Shown: positions 38,705-50,710 of the stretch, one piece after another | Position numbering within the stretch: position 1 is the stretch's first letter | Layout of the letters: every line of letters begins with the position of its first letter | From: Dryomyza anilis | Taxonomy: Eukaryota; Arthropoda; Insecta; Diptera; Dryomyzidae | Assembly (NCBI GenBank): GCA_951804985.1 | Contig: OX638135.1 | Location: forward strand, 73,003,695-73,067,694 | Direction of reading: 5' to 3' | Length of the DNA: 64,000 nt | The notes under the pieces: generated by a model | The model's database searches: none | Told to the model about the DNA's origin: nothing | The model's input: only the letters and a program-made list of their open reading frames with translations | Position numbers and translations under genes: made by a program

Positions 38705-39680
38705 GGCCTGTGCCAATCTTAACTTAACTTCGAGTAACCTTTTACTCGAAAAATGAAATTTTGACAAGTAAATATAAAATTCTGTTGTCAAAATTTCCAC
38801 TAGCCCAAGGGGCTACATAAAATTTTGACAACCATAAAATAAATATTGAAGTTTATAAAATTTGAAAACAAAACATTTTTTTTCACCACAAAAATTGAAA
38901 ATAAAGTTTGTCTTCAGAAATTGTAAATTTCATATTGTTTAACATGCTTATAACTATTTGTTCGAAATAGAGATTTCAAAAACTGTTCGAGCTGCAGCCG
39001 TACAAACTTCAGCACCAGCAATGTGAAAACAAAGGAGTCTATCGGACAAGTACCCGCGCTATCTAACCATTGCGGCCCAAATATTGCGAACCACCACACA
39101 CAATGCACGTTTTCACATTGCACAAGGGCTTGTGATGGAGTGCACATCTGTATCTCGACCTTTTAAATTTCGTAGACCACACGAGTGCATGTGATCAAGA
39201 TCAAATTTCCGAGTTCTGAGACACTGGTCTTAGTTGTAAAAATTTATTGCACGGGTGCTGGGACTACATAAACAAATGTAAGGGTGTTCAATGAAATGTG
39301 CGGACGGGCATTTTAAATTTTTGATCCAGACTGCCGTAAAATCTTCAGTTCACTACCAAAATTGGGCTTAGAATAAACATTTGTATTGTATTCTATTTAT
39401 TATGTTTCGGTCAGTGGTGTTCGAATCGCGATATTTCTCATAGTAGTTCTACGCACTAACTAACTGCATTGCATCTATGTCGCTACAATTGCGCATTTAA
39501 AACCATTAAAATTATTTTAATCAATTATTATACCAAATTCAAACATTTTCCAATGGTTGTCAAAATTTTGTTCTGTCAAAATTTCATTTGGCACAGCATA
39601 AATGGAAATATTTTTTCAACAGACAAAAATTTTATTCAACTTATTTTAATAGAGTAAAAAGTTACCGATTGGCACTGGCC
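38705..39680. mobile_element. Element with GGCC(T/A)GTGCCAATC inverted ends, about 976 bp
   Basis: GGCCTGTGCCAATC at 38705-38718 and the complement of GGCCAGTGCCAATC at 39667-39680, with further similarity inwards (aacttttactc-like words on both sides) and a second inner inverted pair around ttgtcaaaatttt (38765-38835 and 39555-39580). TTA follows the right end, but the left flank is the satellite array, so a target duplication cannot be shown. GGCC-type ends next to Harbinger genes suggest a Harbinger-related non-autonomous element. Its right half from 39108 is included in the tandem duplication. Confidence 0.55.
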
Positions 39681-39808
39681 CTTAGATCTTTTTCCATTTT
39701 TGACATCGAGTAACGACGGCACAGGGTTGCTGTTGAACGTCTGATTTTGTGTTGAATAGAAAATTTTATAATTGCGCGCAGATAAATTTTACAAAGTTTT
39801 ATAAAAAT

Positions 39809-40533
39809 ATGGATTTTAAGGAAATAGAAGAAGTAAGGCAAAACGAATGCCTGTACAACCTAGCGACCAAGGAGTATAGAAATGTCAAAAAAAAACATAA
39901 GATTATGGAAGGCATAGGAGAGACTTTGTATTCAAGTGGTAAATTAAGTAAAATATAACTGAAGATTATAATACATCGAGTGAACTTTCAGCGGACCTTT
40001 GCCGAAAACGGTGGAAGACACTTCGTGACACATATAAAAAAAAAACAGGCGGTGTAGCGAACTGGCACCCGGCAGCGGCGCACCCAACCCTAAAAAAACG
40101 TGGAAGTTTTCGGAAACAATGTCCTTCTTGGATAATTTTAAAGATTCCCGATCGTAAGAATTAAGACTTTTACTTTATATTATGGGTTTATTGTTTTTCA
40201 TTAATTTCCAGAATCTTCGGAAATGCTTGCTACGAAGATGTTTGCTATGAAGATGTTGGCAATGAAGATGTTCATGTTGAAGATGCTGTAAGCCCAACTA
40301 GGAAAAGAAGCCGAGAAAATGAAACCGAGACATCTGGTGAATGTGCATATATGTCCTGTAATACTCCGCGAACAGGAAAGTCAACAAAGCGAAGCGCCGA
40401 TGCAGAAATTACAGGCAAGTTCAACGAAATGATTGACAGATGCGTTGGAACTATGGGGCAGCTCTCCGCAATTGAAAACAAGGGTGCTACCCTCCTGCTA
40501 TTTGAAATGTCTCTTGACATTTCTCTTCAGTAA
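39809..40533 (+). pseudogene. MADF-domain protein of Harbinger type, with 58-bp intron (unit 1)
   Basis: MADF domains are Myb/SANT-like DNA-binding modules; PIF/Harbinger transposons encode such a protein beside their transposase. Exon 1 (39809-40153) contains in order: DFKEIEEVRQNECLYNL, CRKRWKTLRDTYKK (about 40000-40040) and a TWKFSETMSFLDNF-like end, the Trp/Arg/Phe landmarks of MADF, but spread over different frames, so at least two small indels break it. An intron 40154-40211 begins GTAAGAATT and ends TTAATTTCCAG; joining its sides keeps one frame into exon 2 (EDAVSPTRKRSRENETETSG..., ENKGATLLLFEMSLDISLQ, stop 40531-40533). The intact splice frame makes the gene model credible. The end runs into transposase sequence of another family, so the native C-terminus is probably lost. 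Confidence 0.72.
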
Positions 40534-40536
40534 GGT

Positions 40537-41043
40537 TTGCCATTTCATGCCACTGAATCCACTTGACCACCAGAAGCGTCGTATGTTCGTGAATTGGGCT
40601 GGGCCGTACTTCTTCCGTGATGATCAAGACCGGCACGTTACTCTGTTACCGTTCAATGATAACCGAATATTTTTGGCCCCAATTGGATGATATGAACTTG
40701 GAGGACATGTGGTTTCAACAGGACGGCGCCACAAGCCACACAGCGAATGCCACAATCAATTTATTGGAAACCATGTTTGGAGAACGTGTTATCTCACGAA
40801 ATGGTCCAGTCGATTAGCCGCCTCGGTCGTGCGATTTGACGCCGTTAGACTATTTCCTGTGGGGCTACGTCAAGTCTATGGTCTATGCCAACGATTGATG
40901 AACTTCGTACGAATATCGAACGTGAAATTGCAGCAGTATCGGCCGATTTATACTTGAAAACCGTCGAAAATTGGGTTCAGCGTCTGGACTTCTGCAAGCG
41001 TGCCCGTTGTGGCCATGCAAAAGAAATCGAGTTCCATACATAA
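40537..41043 (+). pseudogene. IS630-Tc1-mariner-type transposase remnant (unit 1)
   Basis: Cut-and-paste transposase fragments spread over several frames: FMPLNPLDHQKRRMFVNWA, then directly GPYFFRDDQDRHVT (so the part with the first catalytic Asp is deleted), YFWPQLDDMNLEDMWFQQDG with the second catalytic Asp in QQDGATSHTA (about 40717-40746), ERVISRNGPVD, an in-frame TAG at 40815-40817 where Trp is usual, then SCDLTPLDYFLWGYVKSMVY with the third acidic site, a frameshift near 40893, and ENWVQRLDFCKRARCGHAKE to the stop at 41041-41043. The family is a widespread insect group within the superfamily; I do not name the clade. The copy is dead. Confidence 0.8.
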
Positions 41044-41456
41044 TGGCATCGAACGCACTTTTACAGGAATAAAGAATTTCATTGATATCCAAAACCGTTT
41101 TTGTGTTATTAAAAAAAACTTTTGTAACACTATTATAAAAAAAACCCGTTAATTTATGTACTTAATTTATGAATTACTTCTTTGAAAACTAATTTAAGTA
41201 TGCCATTGGTATATTAAAAATGTGGATTACTTTTAGTTCGTTTTATTTTTGTTAATGCATTTTATCTTTTATAATAATAATAAAAAAAGTTGTGAATTAT
41301 CATTAACCATTTTTTAATTGTAGAAAATCATATCAGTTAGTTTTTCTCTGTCCATAAATGCAAGCGATTGGCTTGTGAAATTCTGTAGGAACTAAGGGCT
41401 GAATGGGATTATCTCCAGATTCAGGGTACAGAAACTCTATTTTCCTCATGGTCTAC
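41044..41456. other. AT-rich spacer between converging relics (unit 1)
   Basis: No coding frame; includes the presumed 3' flank of the mariner-type remnant (accgtttttgtgttattaaa) and the untranslated end of the Harbinger relic on the other strand. Confidence 0.5.
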
Positions 41457-41890
41457 TTATTCTTTCGTGAAGTATCCACAGCTTTTATCTAGCATAAGCA
41501 CTACTGTTGCAAGCACTACTGTTGCAAGCACTATTTTGTCAACATTTTTTAGAGCTGCATGAATGGTATTATGCAGCACTCTCCATCTGTTCGCCAATAT
41601 ACCGAAAGCATTTTCTATATAAACACGAGCCGCAGATAATTTTTTATTAAAGTTTTCCTTTCGTACAGATAAATTCCGACCAGGATATGGACGTAATAAA
41701 TTATGCTTTAACGGAACGGCACTGTCTCCCACAATAATATTGAAACTTTGTATCTGTTCCTGAAATTCAAATTAAGTAATTACATTCATAATGGCTATGT
41801 AAAAATTACATAATGTAATAAATCAAATCTATGAAATATTTTGAATTACCTGGAAGTTTATCATCTGGTGGAATGTTAAATCTATGTTAA
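41457..41890 (-). pseudogene. PIF/Harbinger DDE transposase, C-terminal exon (unit 1)
   Basis: Minus-strand frame 41732-41457 reads VGDSAVPLKHNLLRPYPG, FNKKLSAARVYIENAFGILA and NRWRVL: the second catalytic Asp (41724-41726) and the catalytic Glu (41613-41615) of the Harbinger (DDE_Tnp_4-like) transposase, with the usual Pro-Leu and Arg-x-x-x-Glu-x-x-Phe-Gly setting. Upstream (41733-41759) EQIQSFNII continues the frame. A possible intron 41760-41849 (GTAATT...TTTCAG on the minus strand) would lead to a small exon ending PPDDKLP, but the phases do not match perfectly. The part with the first Asp is absent: a (TA)n tract begins at about 41895. This gene converges on the MADF relic, as expected for a Harbinger pair. 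Confidence 0.82.
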
Positions 41891-41893
41891 ATG

Positions 41894-41894
<1 letters not shown>

Positions 41895-41966
<72 letters not shown>
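41895..41966. repeat. (TA)n microsatellite (unit 1)
   Basis: About 72 bp of TA; in unit 2 the equivalent tract is about 101 bp. Confidence 0.95.
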
Positions 41967-41968
<2 letters not shown>

Positions 41969-41992
41969 TATAATATGTGTAACTTATATAGA

Positions 41993-42415
<423 letters not shown>

Positions 42416-43116
42416 CGTTTTCACATTGCACAAGGGCTTGTGATGGAGTGCACATCTGTATCTCGACCTTTTAAATTTCGTAGACCACACGAGTGCATGT
42501 GATCAAGATCAAATTTCCGAGTTCTGAGACACTGGTCTTAGTTGTAAAAATTTATTGCACGGGTGCTGGGACTACATAAACAAATGTAAGGGTGTACAAT
42601 GAAATGTGCGGACGGGCATTTTAAATTTTTGATCCAGACTGCCGTAAAATCATCAGTTCACTACCAAAATTGGGCTTAGAATAAACATTTGTATTGTATT
42701 CTATTTATTATGTTTCGGTCAGTGGTGTTCGAATCGCGATATTTCTCATAGTAGTTCTACGCACTAACTAACTGCATTGCATCTATGTCGCTACAATTGC
42801 GCATTTAAAACCATTAAAATTATTTTAATCAATTATTATACCAAATTCAAACATTTTCCAATGGTTGTCAAAATTTTGTTCTGTCAAAATTTCATTTGGC
42901 ACAGCATAAATGGAAATATTTTTTCAACAGACAAAAATTTTATTCAACTTATTTTAATAGAGTAAAAAGTTACCGATTGGCACTGGCCCTTAGATCTTTT
43001 TCCATTTTTGACATCGAGTAACGACGGCACAGGGTTGCTGTTGAACGTCTGATTTTGTGTTGAATAGAAAATTTTATAATTGCGCGCAGATAAATTTTAC
43101 AAAGTTTTATAAAAAT

Positions 43117-43840
43117 ATGGATTTTAAGGAAATAGAAGAAGTAAGGCAAAACGAATGCCTGTACAACCTAGCGACCAAGGAGTATAGAAATGTCAAAAAA
43201 AACATAAGATTATGGAAGGCATAGGAGAGACTTTGTATTCAAGTGGTAAATTAAGTAAAATATAACTGAAGATTATAATACATCGAGTGAACTTTCAGCG
43301 GACCTTTGCCGAAAACGGTGGAAGACACTTCGTGACACATATAAAAAAAAAACAGGCGGTGTAGCGAACTGGCACCCGACAGCGGCGCACCCAACCCTAA
43401 AAAAACGTGGAAGTTTTCGGAAACAATGTCCTTCTTGGATAATTTTAAAGATTCCCGATCGTAAGAATTAAGACTTTTACTTTATATTATGGGTTTATTG
43501 TTTTTCATTAATTTCCAGAATCTTCGGAAATGCTTGCTACGAAGATGTTTGCTATGAAGATGTTGGCAATGAAGATGTTCATGTTGAAGATGCTGTAAGC
43601 CCAACTAGGAAAAGAAGCCGAGAAAATGAAACCGAGACATCTGGTGAATGTGCATATATGTCCTGTAATACTCCGCGAACAGGAAAGTCAACAAAGCGAA
43701 GCGCCGATGCAGAAATTACAGGCAAGTTCAACGAAATGATTGACAGATGCGTTGGAACTATGGGGCAGCTCTCCGCAATTGAAAACAAGGGTGCTACCCT
43801 CCTGCTATTTGAAATGTCTCTTGACATTTCTCTTCAGTAA
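43117..43840 (+). pseudogene. MADF-domain protein of Harbinger type (unit 2)
   Basis: Copy of 39809-40533: exon 1 43117-43460, intron 43461-43518, exon 2 43519-43840. It has eight instead of nine A in the run after the NECLYNLATKEYRNV segment (about 43195), so its early reading frame differs from unit 1; all other breaks are shared. The lower A count shows that at least one copy changed after duplication. Confidence 0.72.
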
Positions 43841-43843
43841 GGT

Positions 43844-44350
43844 TTGCCATTTCATGCCACTGAATCCACTTGACCACCAGAAGCGTCGTATGTTCGTGAA
43901 TTGGGCTGGGCCGTACTTCTTCCGTGATGATCAAGACCGGCACGTTACTCTGTTACCGTTCAATGATAACCGAATATTTTTGGCCCCAATTGGATGATAT
44001 GAACTTGGAGGACATGTGGTTTCAACAGGACGGCGCCACAAGCCACACAGCGAATGCCACAATCAATTTATTGGAAACCATGTTTGGAGAACGTGTTATC
44101 TCACGAAATGGTCCAGTCGATTAGCCGCCTCGGTCGTGCGATTTGACGCCGTTAGACTATTTCCTGTGGGGCTACGTCAAGTCTATGGTCTATGCCAACG
44201 ATTGATGAACTTCGTACGAATATCGAACGTGAAATTGCAGCAGTATCGGCCGATTTATACTTGAAAACCGTCGAAAATTGGGTTCAGCGTCTGGACTTCT
44301 GCAAGCGTGCCCGTTGTGGCCATGCAAAAGAAATCGAGTTCCATACATAA
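43844..44350 (+). pseudogene. IS630-Tc1-mariner-type transposase remnant (unit 2)
   Basis: Same fragments, same internal deletion between NWA and GPYFF, same TAG (44122-44124) and same late frameshift as 40537-41043. I saw no difference between the two copies in this segment. Confidence 0.8.
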
Positions 44351-44763
44351 TGGCATCGAACGCACTTTTACAGGAATAAAGAATTTCATTGATATCCAAA
44401 ACCGTTTTTGTGTTATTAAAAAAAACTTTTGTAACACTATTATAAAAAAAACCCGTTAATTTATGTACTTAATTTATGAATTACTTCTTTGAAAACTAAT
44501 TTAAGTATGCCATTGGTATATTAAAAATGTGGATTACTTTTAGTTCGTTTTATTTTTGTTAATGCATTTTATCTTTTATAATAATAATAAAAAAAGTTGT
44601 GAATTATCATTAACCATTTTTTAATTGTAGAAAATCATATCAGTTAGTTTTTCTCTGTCCATAAATGCAAGCGATTGGCTTGTGAAATTCTGTAGGAACT
44701 AAGGGCTGAATGGGATTATCTCCAGATTCAGGGTACAGAAACTCTATTTTCCTCATGGTCTAC

Positions 44764-45197
44764 TTATTCTTTCGTGAAGTATCCACAGCTTTTATCTAGC
44801 ATAAGCACTACTGTTGCAAGCACTACTGTTGCAAGCACTATTTTGTCAACATTTTTTAGAGCTGCATGAATGGTATTATGCAGCACTCTCCATCTGCTCG
44901 CCAATATACCGAAAGCATTTTCTATATAAACACGAGCCGCAGATAATTTTTTATTAAAGTTTTCCTTTCGTACAGATAAATTCCGACCAGGATATGGACG
45001 TAATAAATTATGCTTTAACGGAACGGCACTGTCTCCCACAATAATATTGAAACTTTGTATCTGTTCCTGAAATTCAAATTAAGTAATTACATTCATAATG
45101 GCTATGTAAAAATTACATAATGTAATAAATCAAATCTATGAAATATTTTGAATTACCTGGAAGTTTATCATCTGGTGGAATGTTAAATCTATGTTAA
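44764..45197 (-). pseudogene. PIF/Harbinger DDE transposase, C-terminal exon (unit 2)
   Basis: Copy of 41457-41890 with one visible residue change (ILANRW in unit 1, ILASRW here). The catalytic Asp and Glu settings are retained and the N-terminal part is absent in the same way. Confidence 0.82.
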
Positions 45198-45200
45198 ATG

Positions 45201-45305
<105 letters not shown>

Positions 45306-45330
45306 TATAATATGTGTAACTTATATAGAT

Positions 45331-45975
<645 letters not shown>

Positions 45976-46900
45976 GGTCAATGGCATTTTAAAAAATGTT
46001 GAGCTTTGCAACTTTTGTTTACACATCTTATTTCTCAAAAGATGTATACTTATTATAATTAATGTTGACGTTGTACTTACGTTTAAGATCGTGTCCCCGC
46101 GAGGAAACTTAAATATTACTATGAAATCATGCGACTTTATAAATGGTCAGTTCCCATATAATGCATATATATATATGCTTTTTTATATCAATTTTTTTTT
46201 TCGTCAGTTTAAAACATACATGTAGGAATGAGACCTAAGACGTTTGAATACAAACACAAATTATTACCTATTTTCTATAAATGTTTATTTAGACCCTTAT
46301 CATGTATCATTTTATTATCGTCTCGTTGTCTGCCCCCTTCGTCTAAAATTGGTGTAACGTATTTTAAACGTTTCGTTTATTTCACTCTATGATTCGAACG
46401 TTTGTTCAATATTTTTGTTTTGCCAACTATTTTTTTGATATACAAAATTTAATTTTTTTAACCTTCGCGTATGATTTATATGAAACAACTCTCAAAACAA
46501 GCGTACTCAACATTTCGTTTGATACATGAATTAAAAGTTGTAGTCACACGTTCTACAACCGATTTTGAAACGAATTGTAGCCGATATCGTTGTTACCGGG
46601 AATAAATGATCAAGGGGGTTAAAATAATAAATTGTCGCCCGTTCGTGCTTAATGGCTGTCTGTCTTAAATACTGTCACCCAAATTCCTTCGTTAAAGGTT
46701 ATTATGTTTTGTCTAATTTATAAAGTGTCGGCTGTCCATGATTCTCCGTCCGTCTTACAACATCCATATACTCATTTTGACGTAGTTAAAGATAAAATGT
46801 CAATATTTAATATATATTATTTTAAATATTTCAGATATGTCCAAATCTTTGAAACCACACCATCTGGAAAGATGTATTTTAGCTCATAACTTAAAATTGT
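45976..46900 (-). repeat. Repeat R2, reverse orientation, nearly full length
   Basis: Runs backwards through the complete order of R2 landmarks from aaaaatgttgagc to ccacaccatctggaaagatg and cataacttaaaattgtgttg. It is not interrupted, so it gives the best consensus of R2 together with 30266-30865. Confidence 0.75.
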
Positions 46901-47149
46901 GTTGTTACAACACCATACCATGCATCATATTATAATAATAATAGTTTGGCACTACAGTCCTATAAGAACTTAGGCTGAGCTCTCTTACCATTTTGAGCTG
47001 TGCGTGTTATATTTGTACTCAAAGTGGTGGGACCCAGGGGGGTGGCGATCTACCCCCACCCCCCCAAAAAGGCGCTCTTTTGAATTTTTCAAATAAACTT
47101 TTAAAAAATCACAACATGAAAAAATGCGCACAATATTAAAAATTTTTCG
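46901..47149. other. Short moderately GC-rich segment, possible LINE 3' tail
   Basis: (AAT)n-like word at 46930-46942 followed by agtttggcactacagtccta and later gtggtgggacccaggggggt. Short tandem AAT ends beside TGGC-ACTACAG could be a reversed RTE-type tail; too short to call. Confidence 0.3.
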
Positions 47150-47935
47150 CCTTTTTAAAAGAGCGGAAACTATAGAGAAAGGCGAAAAATTTGAAAAAAA
47201 TCATAAAATTGTAAATTTTCCCTCTACAGAAGGGCGCAAAATGTTCAAAAAAGCGTAAAATTGCAAATGCGCCTAATTTACAAAATTTTTGCGCCTCTAC
47301 AGAAGGGCGCAAAATATAGAAAAAGGCGCAAATTTTTCAAAAATACATAAAATTGCAAATGCGCCTAATTTACAAAATTTGTGCGCCTCTATAGAAGGGC
47401 GCAAAATATAGGCGCAAAATTTTCAAAAAAGCATAAAATTACAAATGCGTCTACTTTACAAAATTTTTGCGCCTCTATAGAAGGGTGCAAAATATAGAGA
47501 AAGGCACAAAATTTTCAAAAAAAGCATAAAATTACAAATGCGTCTAATATACAAAGTTTTTGCGCCTCTCTAGAAGGGCGCAAAATATACAAAAAGGCGC
47601 AAAATTTTCAAAAAAACATAAAATTGCAAATGCGCCTAATTTACAAAATTTGTGCGCCTCTATATAAGGGCGCAAAATATATAGAAAGGCACAAAATTTT
47701 TAAAAAAGCATAAAATTGCAAATATGTCTAATTTACAACTTTTTTGAGCCTCTACAGAAGGGCGCAAAATATAGAAAAAGGCGCAAAATTTTCAAAAATA
47801 TATAAAATTGCAAATCCGCCTAATTTACAAAATTTGTGCGCCTCTATAGAAGGGCGCAAAATATAGAGAAAGGCGCAAAATTTGAAAAAAGCATAAAATT
47901 GCAAATGCGCCTTATTTACAATATTTTTGGCTGAG
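47150..47935. repeat. 92-bp tandem satellite, about eight units
   Basis: Units are marked by GCGCCTCTA-AGAAGGGCGCAAAAT, at 47291, 47383, 47469, 47562, 47653, 47746 and 47838 (spacings 92, 86, 93, 91, 93, 92), with a shorter diverged unit before 47291. Each unit also contains gcaaatgcgcctaatttaca. CpG-containing GGCGCAAAAT words stand out against the AT-rich background. A diverged relative without clear tandem structure lies at about 51074-51145. Confidence 0.92.
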
Positions 47936-48658
47936 TCGAGGCAGTTTAGAAACATTTTTTCGACATATTTTAAAAAGATATAGACGGAGTTTGTATCGCA
48001 AAATGTCTGCCAAAAAAAAAAATAACTTTTAACCAGAAATCCTTGTTTTCCTCTTCAACAACATTTTGGTTTTCCGTACTGTTTGAGATACTTGAAAATT
48101 TGAAAAATCTGAAAATTTTACTTTTTTTAGCTTATGGATTTTTGCATATATAAATTTAGATGTAAATATATATAGTGATTATTAATAATTTTTTTCTTTA
48201 AAACTAGTTTACTTAGAAAAACCACTATTATTTGATTAGAAAGGTAACAAATGTTATAAAATGCAATGAAAATGCAATAAAATCGATATTGAAAAAAAAA
48301 ATATTTGATGACTTTTAGTTGTATAACGACGATTTATAACTTAAGTTTGGTACAAATTGAACAAATGGTATAATTGGGACAAATGTTATACTTTAAAAAA
48401 AATCAAATTCTTTGAAATATGCTGACTTGAAAAGTGAAAATAATCATTAAAAATACATTGTGTATATCTGAAGTAGTTTTCAAACGAGATGGCGATATTG
48501 ATCACCTTTAATATAATACACAAATTGAATTTTGTTCCCAAAGGGTACTGGATATGTACACCTTCCTAAAATCTTCAAACTATCCCCTCTGTTTGGGTCC
48601 AAGGCTAAATTAGGGCGCGGTCGGACTTGTGGTACCCTAGATAAATCGAAAACTTATA
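47936..48658. other. AT-rich non-coding segment with a diverged inverted-repeat element end
   Basis: No gene. Near 48302-48337 (gatgacttttagttgtataa, cgacgat) it resembles the right end of the 259-bp inverted-repeat element at 15162-15420. Confidence 0.4.
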
Positions 48659-49951
48659 CACCTATATGAAAATTAGACTGATTCAAAAACAGAAAATCTT
48701 AAAAATGTTTCGCTCCGCGTCGACTTTCTGAAACTAGGACCTCTAAAACTGAGAAGAAGCTTTTAAAAAAAAAAGTTATCCTGTGATATTGCGCAAAGAC
48801 CTTAAATGTCATTTTTCAGCTTTTATCGACTGTATTCAATAAAATTATTGTTACTCCAAGTATAAAAAGATATCACTCAATTTTATTTTTTTTTAATTTA
48901 AAATAAATTACTGAAATTATGGTTTTTTAAACTATAATTTTTTACTTAACCGTTAAATTTCATGACTTGCCAAACACGAAAAATGTCGACTTTTTTTTAC
49001 TATAGTGATTTTAACGGTCGAAATTTTTCTAATTTTATTCTAATGAGTTTAAGATAACATTTTTGTATTATTGCACATATTATTGCACCTTTAAAATGTT
49101 ATGTAACTCTTATATTTTTAGGCATTTTTTGGCGCTAGCCAAAAAAATAATATATTTTGATTGAAATCAAAGAAGAAAATTATATAAAGGGTTCATTTCC
49201 ACGATCCACGACAGGAGTTAGATTTTTTTCAAGAATGTAATAAACTCTACTTTTAGAGTGTCAATAAGAATATTGATGAGTTTAAACATAATTATATATG
49301 GTTTATTAAATTCTTAAAATTTGTTAGACTAAATCTCTTCAACCTTATGTTTGGTAAATATTTGTATACAAGTTAATCTATGTAAGGACAACTTAAGAAT
49401 ATAATGCTCATTAAAGGACTATTTTTGAATAAACACTTTTACCGCTTTTGTTACTATATATTATGAACGGTAACGGTGGACAAATTATGTAAAACTTTTT
49501 AATTTTTTTTTAGTGAAAAAATTAATAGTTTAAGCAAAAAAAAATTACATTCAACTTATTATTAAAAAAAAAACAAAAAAAAAACAAAAATTATTTAAAC
49601 CGTGATATCTAATAAAATGTGCCAACGGCTTTGAAATTTTAACGGTTAACTGGTTTATGGTTTAAAAAATCATAATTTAAGTATGTGATTTTAAATAAAA
49701 TAAAAAAATAAAATTGAGTGATATCTTTTTATACTTGGAGTGACAATAATTTCATTGAAAATAGTCGTTAAAAGCTCAAAATGACCTTTAAGCTCTTTGC
49801 GCAATATAACAGGATCACTTTTTCTTGGGTTTTACAAGCTTCTTCTCAGTTTTAGAGGTCCTAGTTTCAGAAAGTCGACGCGGAGCGAAAGAAAAAATAG
49901 TTCTAGATTTTTCATACAAATATGAATCAATCTAATGAACATGTAGGTACT
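48659..49951. mobile_element. 1.3-kb fold-back structure with about 310-330-bp arms
   Basis: Left arm about 48659-48970 and right arm about 49621-49951 are imperfect reverse complements. Shared words include TTTCGCTCCGCGTCGACTTT, ctgaaactaggacctctaaa, aagtataaaaagatatcact and accgttaaa. The roughly 650-bp spacer is AT-rich without a coding frame. The arms extend a little further outward with decreasing similarity. Terminal bases and target duplication could not be fixed. Confidence 0.78.
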
Positions 49952-50120
49952 GAAATGAAAGATATTGATCTCACGGTTAATATGTTATTATGTTCATGGT
50001 CCGATAACCCCAGTAACCTCAGAACTCTTTTTAGTTTTAACAATTGAGTTCATTTTATACACGAAACAAGTGTGGGTAGGCACACGAAAAGAAATTTAAT
50101 CAGGAGTCTATTATGCACTA
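49952..50120. other. Short spacer before hAT element
   Basis: Low-repeat AT-rich sequence, no gene. Confidence 0.4.
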
Positions 50121-50710
50121 ATTACACTCAGGGATTGAAACCTAAACGAATAACGGTTTCGGTTACGGTTACGGTTTCGGTTTTAAATTTTTATAACGAA
50201 ACGGTTTCAGTATATCGGTTCCATGTTACGGTTTCGGGTTTGATTTCGGTTTTTGTATACAATTTTTTTTCCATATATTTCAAATAATTTAACATTGTTT
50301 ATATGGTGCTAAGTTATGTTCAATTTGTGATATTGGGGTAAAGTGGGAAACGTAATTTAAACAATGTTGGTTTTTATTCTAGTGAAAATATTGTGTTATA
50401 TGAATTATTTAATTGATTTCGCCAAGAAACAATTTCAATCGTGGCCACAAGCCAATAAAAAGCAACATTTTGACTTCACCTGAGATATGATCTGAATTGC
50501 AAAAGTGAGCCGAGAAGCGAACCTTAAACAAGAGCAGCAAGAATACATCGGTAATTGTCTTAAACTTCATGAAAAGAAGAAGAATTTTGTACAATTTCCA
50601 GCCAGAAAAGAAATTTTGAACTGCAATATCTGCCTGTATACTGGTTTTAAAAATGAAACGGTTTTAAACGGATATCGGTTTCGGTTACGGTTTCAATCCT
50701 TGATTACACT
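50121..50710. mobile_element. Short hAT-like element, CAGGGATTGAAACC/CAAGGATTGAAACC ends, 574 bp
   Basis: Element 50129-50702 is flanked by a perfect ATTACACT duplication at 50121-50128 and 50703-50710. The left end (CAGGGATTGAAACCTAAACG) matches the reversed right end of the element at 20974-23315, and the right end matches its reversed left end. So it is the same family in opposite orientation and lacks the nested insertion. CGGTTTCGGTTACGG repeats are subterminal on both sides. No transposase frame. Confidence 0.9.

Noticed and set aside
47150..47935. CRISPR-like array
   Set aside because: Repeats are contiguous 92-bp satellite units without unique spacers, in a eukaryotic setting.
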